A DNA stretch of 64,000 nucleotides from Siphonodentalium dalli (Eukaryota; Mollusca; Scaphopoda; Gadilida; Siphonodentaliidae), in contig CP136063.1 in assembly GCA_032622095.1 (NCBI GenBank), positions 88,763,980 to 88,827,979 on the forward strand. Reading direction: 5' to 3'. The stretch's first letter is position 1, and each line of letters begins with the position of its first letter. The position numbers were made by a program, and so were the translations under genes. Below the pieces are notes generated by a model, which searched no databases, was not told the DNA's origin, and worked only from the letters and a program-made list of their open reading frames with translations. Of this stretch, positions 36,886-46,662 are shown piece after piece.

Positions 36886-37065
36886 AGGCCCATCTAATTT
36901 TGGAGCCACTAATTATTTGTTTTTTTTTATAGAGCCTTCATATACGGTTAATAACAATCTATGCCATAACATATGATTAAAACACTATAATATCACCATT
37001 TGAAAAAATCTATGTCTCAGAAGATGCCAACAGAGAAATAGAAAACAACTGAAATCATAGATAGG
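36886..37065. mobile_element. MITE family B, copy 4 (truncated, inverted)
   Basis: TTAA then AGGCCCATCTAATTTTGGAG begins a stretch that follows the B2 orientation (TAACAATCTATGCCATAA, GAAATAGAAAACAACTGAAA). It is lost near 37065. Confidence 0.65.
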
Positions 37066-37438
37066 TGGTATTTTACCTCCAAAAAAATTATAGTGATGGT
37101 GCCTTATAATAGTGATGGCATGGGGTGATAGTCTGAGGGTACAATTTAGATAATCTCATGCAACAGAATCTTCGTATTCTTAGTACCATAAAATAGAACC
37201 AGATATAAGTATACAGTGTGTTAAATGCACCATAACCCTGAATATTATATACATACTACTATCATTACTATATGGAATGGTAGTGATGAATCGATTCGAG
37301 GTAGGCCCATTACCAGTTATGACTACTAAGTAATATGTGACAACACAATATTCGAAGACAATGAATGCAATTATAATTTATGTCGCAACAAGTGAAAAGA
37401 AAAAGATGTATTTGTAGGTCTGAAATGGTTAGGGCCTA
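37066..37438. other. Unassigned AT-rich sequence
   Basis: Nothing was recognised between MITE B4 and MITE C2. Confidence 0.3.
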
Positions 37439-37655
37439 CAGTACTTAATGCCCTAATTAATCGACTCCATAACCACAGCAGAATTATGGGTAACTTTTCA
37501 GGATTTGGTCGGAAATATGGCTTGCGGCCATTCATCGGAAAGCTCTCGGCGAAAGCTTTCCGATGAATGGCAGCAAGCCATATTTCCGATTAAATCCTGA
37601 AAAGTTACCCACAATTCTGCTGTGATTATGGAGTCGATTAATTAGGGCATTACTG
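37439..37655. mobile_element. Palindromic MITE family C, copy 2
   Basis: Inverted arms (ATTAATCGACTCCATAACCA; TTACCCACAATTCTGCTGTG) span the whole element around the centre GCTCTCGGCGAAAGCTTTCC. TA flanks both sides. The palindrome is nearly perfect over roughly 200 bp. Confidence 0.8.
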
Positions 37656-37789
37656 TACGGTACGTACGGGATATTCATGACCGGTTATATGGGAGGCCAA
37701 ATTCACATTTATTATTAATTGCGCTAAGTTTAGTCGGTGCGACTCTCGATAGCATTACTGGTACCTTATGTTTTAGTTGGGCCGATTGC

Positions 37790-38010
37790 TGAAGCGCAAT
37801 TTAATTGCGCTGAAGTGCAATCCAATTGCACTGAAGCACAATCCAATTGCGCTGAAGTGCAATTCAATTGAGCTTCAGCGCAATCCAGCTTGATTCATGT
37901 CAATTGCGCTTTAGCGCAATTTTTTTACAAGCTTACACCCCTGAATAGATAGGTTATTCCATTATCAATTCATATGGGATAACCACCAATTGCGCTTCAG
38001 CGCAATTATT
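37790..38010. repeat. Self-complementary AATTGCGCTGAAGCGCAATT repeats
   Basis: Six or more copies of a ~21-bp unit (TGAAGCGCAATTTAATTGCGC and variants) each form a short palindrome. An ATT microsatellite follows at about 38007-38023. Confidence 0.8.
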
Positions 38011-38229
38011 ATTATTATTATTATTAAAGTTAGGTTGAATAGGTGCATGGAGAAAATTAACTGGTATCGCATCGCAATTTGCTACCCAAATTTAGATAAT
38101 AGATATGCAATTTGGTATGATTTTTATATGATTTCAGAACAATGCTATCTAATTATGTTATTATGAGGTTATTTGCTATTATCAAAATTTCAAATGTAAT
38201 ATTTGCTCCCTGAATAGGTGGGTTATTCC

Positions 38230-38870
38230 ATTATCATAAATTCACCACATAATAGCATTCCCTTCAGGGCGACTCACAAAACATTTCCTTCTGGTTTAGT
38301 CAGTGCGACTCTCGATATAGCATTACCTTATGTATTATTCGGGGCGAAACCAGTACCTTCTGTTTTAGTCGGGGCTTCTCATGATAGCATTAATTTTTAT
38401 AATCTGTATGAATCGGGCCGACTCAGTATGGCATTGCCTTCTGTATTAATCAGGAGGACTCACAATAGCATATTTCCTTCTGTTTTAGTCTGTGCTACTC
38501 GTGATAGCATTACATTCTCTATTAATCGTGAAGACTCGCAATAGAATTTAATAGCTTCTGTTTTAGTCAGGGCTACTCATAATAGCATTATCTTCTGTTT
38601 TAGTTGGGCCGACTCGCGATAGCATTATCTTCTGTATTATATGGGGTGATTCACTTTTGGATTATCTTCTTTATTTGTTTGTGCTACTGTCGATGGGATT
38701 GATTAGTCATGGCGACTTGCAATAGCATTATGTTCTGTTTTAATCAGGGCCCCTCGCGATAGCATTACCTTCTGTATTAGTCGGGTGACTTGCGATACCA
38801 ATTCAGGGGGAGGGGGTGATTACTTCGTATTAGTCGGGGTGACTTGCAATACCTGTACCTTCTCGTGTAC
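38230..38870. repeat. ~40-45-bp degenerate tandem repeat (CCTTCTGTTTTAGTCGGGGC)
   Basis: More than a dozen diverged units carry GCATTACCTTCTGTTTTAGT then CGGGGCGACTCGCGATA. The plus frame at 38218-38544 is a product of the repeat. Confidence 0.8.
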
Positions 38871-39530
38871 TTCTGTTTTGTCCTGGACGGAAATTGCATT
38901 GGCTATTAAGCACCTGAGCGCTGACACTGTATATTCAATATTGCCATTATTATTTCCCCGACGCAAATCTGAATACGCTGGTCGTGATGCTCATCTGTTA
39001 TATTTGAACAGTTTTTATATGTGGTTGTTTGGGTAGCCTTTATTGTCGCGTTGAGCGACTTCTTTTTGCAAGAATACCGGCACTATAAATCGAAATTATT
39101 TTTCTGTGTGGGTGCTGCGTTTCCCGGCGATAAAAATAATATCTGGAAAAAACAGTTGTTTTAAAAACCGGAATATGGCGGAAGGTAAAAGATATTTTTT
39201 GATCGGGGGTTAATGTCGTGGCATTGTCTGAAAATCTTATCAAATGAATTTTGTTGCGTAAAACTTGTGTTTATCAGCCATAGGTGTAGTAATTTTCTTC
39301 ATTCCTCACAGTGGATCGTGAGACTAATAACAGGCAGTGTTGTACGATGTAGGTTTTGGAAATTCCGGTAATGCTGTCAGATGTCAGCATTGTGCTTGTT
39401 GTCATGTCGAAATAATTGACAGATTTTTTCAGTTCTGTTCACACAAAAATTACAGAAGATAGCACTGATAATACAGACGTACCAAACAAGATTTTTTCCA
39501 TGTAAATCGGATGATATTGGGTGCGCAAAA
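38871..39530. other. Unassigned sequence
   Basis: No supported gene was found. The plus frame ending at 39036 has no recognisable domain. Confidence 0.3.
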
Positions 39531-39533
39531 AAT

Positions 39534-39721
39534 AGTACTCTTGGGTACCAAATAAACGTGCTGGCACGCTTATTAATTTTGGAAGAATATGCTGGCCATC
39601 ACTATTATTTCGTCATGATATATATAAAAGGGAAAATCCCAGCACTATTAATAATTTTAGGGGTAAATGTAAACCAGCACGTTTATTCAGCCATCACGTT
39701 TATCTGGCACCTGAGGGTACT
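39534..39721. mobile_element. Small MITE-like element (188 bp)
   Basis: AGTACTCTTGGGTACC, then AATAAACGTGCTGG, at the left is the imperfect complement of the right end (CCATCACGTTTATCTGGCAC, then CTGAGGGTACT). It is non-coding. Confidence 0.55.
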
Positions 39722-41045
39722 GATCGAATTTAAATATGAGTAAGGTATAGAGAATTCTATATAGTTTTAGAGGATATGTAATGAGTCAGAAATTTATACA
39801 AAATCTACTAACCGAGTGCTTTATCAAAAGTCGAATAAAATTTAGTGGACAAGGTCAATAATTTCATATAGAGATCCTTTTGATCACATAATCACATTTT
39901 AGCAAGGAAATAACAATGTGGAAACAACTTTAGTGGAAGAATCAGGCCCGACGAGATCATGCAGTTTGTTCAGACGATTGTGATGTCGTTGTACATTATG
40001 ATATCGATATCATTGCAATGAAGCAGGCCATAAATATATTAGTCATGCAACTTCTGTTTTTATCACTTACATGTACCGTAGAGCAATTACTACCACCACA
40101 CATGATCGAATGTATGATCTGGTTGTTTATTATCTCATGAATGTAGTGGGTTATTATTAACCAAGCCTGAGTATAATTTGTCTGGCATTTTCAGAATGAG
40201 ATTCTCATAGGGTGAATTTAGTAATGATTCTTTTAAGACTGTTATACATGTAAATGTTTTCTACAGTCAATGCAATGGTTGTATTGTGTATACGCTTTAT
40301 TAAAGCGTGCATATTGCGCTTTGATATAACATATTTTTTATTTTGGCAATCGATTTGATTGCGAGTAACGATTAATATTCTATGGGCTATTATCGACCAT
40401 TGGCAGCCGATTCCAATTATCGGAACATGGCTTAATTGACAGATTGAGAATGTTGTGCAATTTTTGACCACACGACTCACAAACGGTACCCCATATGTTT
40501 AAAGTCGAAAAAGGGGGATAACTCCACCAAAAAAGTCTGACAAGACGCCATAATCGCAGGTGCTCAGGTTCCCATGGTGGTTGATGTCTCTGCCAAGTTT
40601 CACGGAAATTGATAAAAACAAAACGACTGTCTGAGAAAAACTCCGGACAAATTTGTGTCCACACACGAACGATGGACGAGCCGATTACACTATACCACTC
40701 CAACATTGTTGCAGGGGGTATAATGAGCACAATGTATTGAATACCATTAGTATCACAGTTCTCAGCAATGTTATGGTTATAATATTTGTGAGTTCATTAG
40801 AATGAACATAGCGATTAATTTCAGTGTTATGAATAGCCAAATATATACAAACAATATAAAATTAGGAATGTACGATGGTCCGCCGGTGGTTCCTAAATAA
40901 AGGAATCGAATCGGAAATTAAAAGTTTCATCAAACTACCAGATAGTGGTTTATAACAATTACAATGGACTATAGTTTTGTGTATAATGCAAAGTAAATCG
41001 TGCATATAAAAAAATTGCATGCAACGTCTCGGTCAGGGCATGATA
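39722..41045. other. Unassigned sequence
   Basis: No gene or strong repeat was recognised. The minus-strand frame at 40380-40730 lacks domain or splice support. Confidence 0.3.
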
Positions 41046-41440
41046 ATTGATATTTCAACTTAGATTCAACGTACAGCATGTATCAACATTCAGTGTTAGG
41101 TTCCCCACATTAAAGGTACTCAATCCGAATTAACGCTCACGAATTACAATATCATTGGCTTCGGGGGTACAAAATATTTAACTTGAGTCGAGGAACCCAC
41201 CCATCAAGGTACAGTAGGAGTAATCAGATATCGATATTTTAAATCTAGTATTTTAATGGGGTACTGTTTTGTGATTGCGTCCCTTTATCGACATCGGCCA
41301 CCAGGTGGCTAGATCCGCCATGTCCATTTCCGGTTAGAAGTAAGCAAGCTTATTTTCGCTAGTCATCTGTCAGTCTCATTCTGTCTATTGACTTGTTCGG
41401 ATCGTTATTCTTTTAATTCTTCATCACCCAACTAATAACA

Positions 41441-41653
41441 ATGCCGTCACAATGTTGTGCAATGTATTGTAACAATCGGGGGGACACGTATTCCCGAAAG
41501 GTGACGACGAAGCGGCAAAAGAGTTACGAAAAAAATGGACAGTAGCCATTCGACGAAGCGATGGCCGAAATGGAGAGTGGAAACCCAGTAGTTTTAGTGT
41601 CGTTTGTGCAGCACACTTCACCGAGGATGACTACATGAGCAAACATGATCCTT
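41441..41653 (+). pseudogene. THAP zinc-finger exon of a transposase (frameshifted)
   Basis: The ATG at 41441 opens MPSQCCAMYCNNRG, which gives the first cysteine pair of a THAP C2CH finger. After a frameshift near 41500 the reading continues with a KKW tryptophan, PSSFSVVCAAHFTEDDY (the C-x2-H half) and ends at a GTAAGT donor at about 41655. THAP fingers bind transposon ends or promoters in a sequence-specific way. The domain occurs at the N-terminus of several DDE_Tnp_4-type and P-type transposases. The frameshift makes this copy inactive. Confidence 0.7.
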
Positions 41654-42199
41654 GTAAGTAATATATACCGTAATATATACACTGTTATTATGGGTTCACT
41701 ATTTTCCATTATTTTAAATAACAATCAAGGATTGACGATCAGCTAGGGAATAAAAACATTCCTTCAACATTTCATTCACCCAACATTTCACAAAGTTCGT
41801 TTCATATATCATCTCATTGAGCTTGTTTGCCAACAAAAGGTATCTACAAGTCAACTTTTATAAGATGACTTACCCAAAAGAGCAAATAAATATAAAACTT
41901 GTCATATTGTCGTAATGTTCAACACATAAAAGTTACATGCAGTTAATTTCCAGAAAATAAGTTTATATTTCAGTAAAATTAAAGTACTGTTTTCACTCTA
42001 TTGAAGGGGGTGCTAATTTATTTGTTTAAATTGAAATACTCTTTTGGTGTTGCCTGAACTAACAACTTCAAGTGTCTATTTGCAGCTAATGACAATTAAA
42101 TGTCAAAATAAAATTTAAGAATAACAAACAAGTGAGTTAAAATAAAACATGTATATATGCCAAATAATTCCTTAGTACTAGTACACCGTTTCTTTTAAT

Positions 42200-42616
42200 T
42201 TGCATTCGCTTGTGAGATTTTATGCACCTGTTGATTTCAGGAGAAAATTTCCAACAACTAAAACAATAATCGACGGAACGGAAATTCCCATAAAACGACC
42301 TTCTAATCCCATATCACAACGGGCAACTTGGTCCACCTATAAGAACAGAAACACCCTTAAAGTGATTGTTGGGTGCACACCAGGAGGTTTAGTGAATCTT
42401 GTGTCAGACAGTTATGGGGGTTCTACCAGTGACCGACAGTTAGTAGAAAGGTCAACATTGGGCACTCTCTGTGAACCTGGGGATTCCATAATGGCTGACA
42501 AAGGATTCGACATCCAGGACATGTTCCAGGACATGTACTCAGCAGTCCTTTCTTGCGTCGCGAACGAGTGCGACATGCTAATCCTAATCGCGCTTTTTGT
42601 TTATACTTGTAATTAA
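42200..42616 (+). pseudogene. DDE_Tnp_4 (HARBI1-like) transposase fragment
   Basis: A probable acceptor (GATTTCAG at 42240) opens a frame with the family hallmarks. These are IDGTEIPIKRPSN (first catalytic Asp), a TWSTYKNRNTLKVIVG stretch, SDSYGGSTSDRQL (second Asp) and MADKGFDIQDMF. The sequence then turns into unrelated residues and stops about 35 codons later, so the C-terminal third of the catalytic domain is missing. The catalytic N-terminal part expected between THAP and this exon is also absent. Such enzymes cut and paste DNA elements in the nucleus; this fragment cannot. Confidence 0.85.
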
Positions 42617-43740
42617 AATAACGCCTCGATTGTACGTGCTTCATAACCCTAAATTAATTAATTACGGAATATAAAATCCCGGATCAATTAAAAGAGCTAA
42701 CACCACAAAAACTGGTGTAGTTTTCGCACCTTCTTCTGTGACAGATCACACAATTTAACGTGGCTTCTAAGCCGAAACATAAACAACCGGAAGTACCTTG
42801 GACGGATATGCACGAATAATCTCCCCGGAATGCAACACCTCATTACAAGTGGCCCAGTAAACTGTCGGCGAGAAGAACTTATCTGACAAGATAGCGGATG
42901 AAGATCGATAACTCTCAAATCGAGTGACTTTTTGTGTCAGATATTTGACAACCAATAAAATTTTGTTGAAAAAAACTTTGATAAATAACAGGTTTTGGGC
43001 AATTTTATAGTTGACTGTGGTTCTAAATCATTGTTTTGGGCAATTAATCTTTTCTGATCACTGAAATGGCATTTAAAAAAATGGTGTTGTTGTTGGAATC
43101 TGATGATATGGGGACCGTCGAATCGGATTGAGTACCTTTAATTCAACATTAGATAACATCTCGATATTCAACATAAGGTTTCCAACTTTATTTCAACATT
43201 GATTCATTGTTGAACGATTGTCCAAATTTAAACTGTTAGATTTCTAACATTATTTCATTGTTGATCGAACATCACAAAACTTGACAAAAGTGAACTTTAG
43301 CTTTCAAACGTAATCCCAATGTCGATTCAACGCTAAATTAATGTCCAGATATTAAACATTAGGCGGTCAGCGTTATTTCAACGCTGAGCGAACATAAAAC
43401 AAAATCAACATTAGGATTCCAATGCTATTTCAAAATCGAGTGATCGTCCCAATATTGAACATTAGTTTTCCAAAATTATCCCATTTTCAATTCAATGTTG
43501 TTGATCATATCGAGCGAACATAACAAAAAAAAATACTTTTTTTATTCCAATATTATTTTAACGTTGAGCGAATGTCAAAAAATTCAACGTTAGCTTCCCA
43601 ATATTATTCCAATGTTCAAAGTTAGTTTTTCAATGTTGTCTCAAATGTATATTCTAATATTTCTATGTTCACTTCAACGAGCAAACTGGACCAATCGCCA
43701 ACGTTATTTCAAATTCAACGTTGAAAAAACATTTGAGACA

Positions 43741-44540
43741 ACCGTTTACTTTAGTCTTTACATTGGATCAACATAGGGATGCTATCTGGCCTGGTGAGGC
43801 CATTTGGCATGATTTTGGGAAACATTGGGACATAAATAGTATACAGACTGGAATCAGTAGGCCCATACTGGCTATAGCTGAGTTCACCTATTGTCGCGGA
43901 TTTTTTATACAACAAGTGGAATTATGTTTATATGATTACAGTAGGCTACAATGTGAACACAGAACATATATATATACGTCAATATAGAAACAAAAGCGAC
44001 ATGAGCGCAAATATTACCTCTCCTTGTCACAGATTCAAATTTCAAAAATAAACTATTCTGAATTGGGAATTTGGTGACGTCTAAATGTCGTATCAATAAT
44101 TGGTAAATTCGTTACCGGATGTCCTGCATGTACCTAAGATTATAAATAACCATGACTTGTCACACAGAAGCAGGGAATATATACAACATACATTTTACGC
44201 CTTTCAAATTTTAGTCTAGCTGGATTGACAGAAACAGTTGTGCCTTTTCTCGACTCGACTGGGAAGCCGCCATTTGAATAGGTTGTCACGTGCAGTTATA
44301 GAACCAATCACGAATAGACATCGCTTAACTATCCTCGTTCCATCGTGTAACTACTTGTCAAGTAGCAAAAATAGCATATTTAAGTAGCTTATAATGCTAT
44401 AAAAGTCGTTGGAATATTCTAACCACCCAAATTTAGCTACTCGAGATTTAGTGTGTGCATGTATAACGATGTTAACATAGAGCAACAGGCAATACCGACT
44501 GCCACATTTCGGGTTTAGCACAGAGTGGCAGTCGGATATC
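43741..44540. other. Unassigned sequence
   Basis: No gene was recognised. A CACGTG box occurs near 44287. Confidence 0.3.
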
Positions 44541-44545
44541 AACAA

Positions 44546-44788
44546 TCAACATCCACCACCACCGCCGCCTCCACCGCCACCACCACCGCCACCACCACCG
44601 AATCCGCCACCACGATACCCGCCACCGCCATATCCACCAACAGCACGCCCACCGCCACTACCACCTTTGCAGCCACATGCACTAAATACCGCCTTTGTCA
44701 CAAATCCTAGTATAATCAGAACAATACCGGTACCAATGAAGACAAGAAACCCATAGTCAGAAATGGTAACGCCACCAAGATTATAGTA
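44546..44788 (-). CDS. Candidate last exon of a glycine-rich, possibly membrane-anchored protein
   Basis: On the minus strand an 80-codon frame reads a hydrophobic segment (DYGFLVFIGTGIVLIILGF), then TKAVFSACGCKGGSGGGRAV, then Gly/Tyr/Arg repeats and a run of glycines ending in Cys-stop (TGA at 44548-44546). There is no ATG in the frame. An in-frame TAA lies just upstream (44791-44789), so the start must come from a splice. The best acceptor is ATACTAG at 44707, which would remove most of the hydrophobic part. The glycine run is a (CCACCG)n-type microsatellite on the plus strand, so chance cannot be excluded. No other exons were found. Confidence 0.3.
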   Translation of the reverse strand, partial: YYNLGGVTISDYGFLVFIGTGIVLIILGFVTKAVFSACGCKGGSGGGRAVGGYGGGGYRGGGFGGGGGGGGGGGGGGGGC

Positions 44789-44791
44789 TTA

Positions 44792-45700
44792 CATATAAAT
44801 AGAAGTTATAAAAAATACATAAGATATTTTGATAACAATTGCGTTTAAACAAGTAATCCTTCAAATTATTACTAACAAAGCAAGTAAATGACTGTGGGGT
44901 CACTCAACAGATTATAAAGACTTGGACTTAGTATACTGTAAATACTGGGACTGTATATTTTTAAATTTTAGTCTAAAATTTAAATGAAATTATTAAAAGA
45001 TAAAATTTAGCAAGTAGTAAAAGTTAATTTTCTCATTGAATTTTTTTTTTGGGTTAAATAAAGGAATAATTTAAAGGTAAAATTTGGTTTAAAAAAAAAT
45101 GATTGACCGTAGCTCTTCCAATAATTGCGCGACTGACCTGGTCAATTGTTCTTAAGAAGTTGTTTTGAGAATTACTATGGAGGGAAATAGTTATGGCTGT
45201 GGCGTCGCAAGTAATTGACTTGGTGACGTGATGTTAACAAATCTGAACTCCAGTAAACCAAGGACGCTCCATACCAAATATAAGGTAAATAAATAATTCT
45301 TTAGAAGTTGTTTTAATATTTACTATGGAGGGAAAGAATTGTGGTGCTGGCTTCGCAACTATTTGACCCCATTGTAACAAATATAAATATTAGTCACTCA
45401 GGCAATCATGTATCTATTCTGTATATTAAGTTATTGGGTCTTACGTGTCTTGAGATGTCTAAATATGTTTTGATGGACAGATCGCGCAAGCGCAAGGGAC
45501 CCCCGCCAATCTTATCTGTTGTGATTCCAATTGTTGACTTATTAAATATGCACATATACTTAAGAAACAGTCGCGCGCGAAGCGCGCTCCCGTAGGTCGG
45601 TTTTTGGATCCCAGTTAATGAAAATATCATTGAAATAATCGGTTTCCCCCCAATAAACATCCATATATTCAATATATATGTTTTGGAGCAGAATTAGGTA
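44792..45700. other. Unassigned sequence with a diverged ~150-bp tandem duplication
   Basis: About 45110-45260 and 45280-45380 share TTCTTTAGAAGTTGTTTT-, TTACTATGGAGGGAAA- and TCGCAA.TAATTGAC-like blocks. A CGCGCGAAGCGCGC dyad is at about 45573. No supported gene was found. Confidence 0.35.
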
Positions 45701-45761
45701 GACCATATTGAACGCCATAATTCTGCTGTGGTTAAGTGGTCAATTACTTTGGACATTACTG

Positions 45762-46111
45762 TATGTAGATGGAGTTATCATTAGACCTCACATCCTTATA
45801 TGGGATACAGTAATGCCCAAAGTAATTGACCACTTAACCACGGCAGAATTATGGGTAATTTTTCAGGATTTAAAATCCGGAAAAATTACCCACAATTCTG
45901 CTGTGGTTAAGTGGTCAATTACTTTGGACATTACTGTATGTGGATGGAGTTATCATTAGACCTCACATCCTTATATGGGCTACAGTAATGCCTAAAGTAA
46001 TTGACCAATTAACCACAGCAGAATTATGGGTAATTTTTCAGGATTTAAAATCTTGAAAAATTACCCATAATTCTGCTGTGGTTAAGTGATCAATTACTTT
46101 GGACATTACTG
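45762..46111. repeat. Tandem 175-bp duplication of palindromic MITE family C
   Basis: Two MITEs (45808-45936 and 45983-46111, each 129 bp, TA-flanked, ends CAGTAATGCC and its near-complement) are separated by a 46-bp spacer that also precedes the first. A half-element ends at 45761. MITE plus spacer has therefore been duplicated as a 175-bp unit. Each copy is a near-perfect palindrome around TTTAAAATC. Confidence 0.85.
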
Positions 46112-46662
46112 TATGTAGATGGAGTTAAACCTCACATCAGTTTGTTGGGGATTTGGACCTTGACTTGGGACCTTTGGTTTTTAACGCAACAAATGCGAGT
46201 ACACCTTATACACAAATTTCTGATGTAGCCAGAGTTTTTCTTGGATAATATGAGTTTGAAGCCTGCTTACATTTCAATATGTTGTCAGTTTTGTATTGTC
46301 TGCAGCAGAACTCGGCGCGTTGAAGCAAAAGTTATAAGAGATAAAATGTGTACGTAACGAGACTATAATACAAATGAAAAAATAAATTGAGGGAGGGGTG
46401 GGCATTACAGGGAACTAAGGGTTGAACCGATATAAATTTGTAGAGCGATAACGACCAATGTTGACATATTATGCATCTCAACTCTACTGTTGCAACAAGG
46501 TTATAAAATACTGACACATAGATAACCTCTCCGTATATTGGTGTTCTTTTTCAGAATGACATCACATTTCTATCTCAAGTTTTATTACTTTCCGTATAGA
46601 TATAACAGTTGAACGCATATCAAATTGGCCGAAAACCGGGTTCTAAAACCGGATGAAATAGA
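46112..46662. other. Unassigned sequence upstream of the retrotransposon
   Basis: It may include the 5' UTR of the non-LTR element, but its 5' boundary cannot be placed. No first open frame with a nucleic-acid-binding domain was seen. Confidence 0.35.

Larger units (their letters stand above)
41114..43137 (+). mobile_element. 2-kb DNA transposon with THAP and DDE transposase remnants, bounded by family A ends
   Basis: The left end AGGTACTCAATCCG and right end CGGATTGAGTACCT are inverted and flanked by TTAA. The outer ~130 bp on the left and ~290 bp on the right match the interior of MITEs A1 and A2. The middle ~1.6 kb carries a THAP-domain exon (41441-41653) and a DDE_Tnp_4-like exon (42241-42616). 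It is either the degenerate coding relative of the family A MITEs or a MITE into which a second transposon inserted. Confidence 0.65.
41046..43740. repeat. CAACATT/AACGTTG satellite split by the 41114-43137 element
   Basis: Diverged units (TTCAACATTAG, TTCCAATATTATTTCAACG, GAGCGAACAT) occupy 41050-41110 and 43140-43740. The same motif on both sides of the element shows that the element inserted into this satellite. Confidence 0.65.

Noticed and set aside
44525-44710. Thr/Ala-rich plus-strand frame
   Set aside because: It is the reverse reading of a (CCACCG)n microsatellite; the minus-strand glycine-rich reading is slightly better supported.
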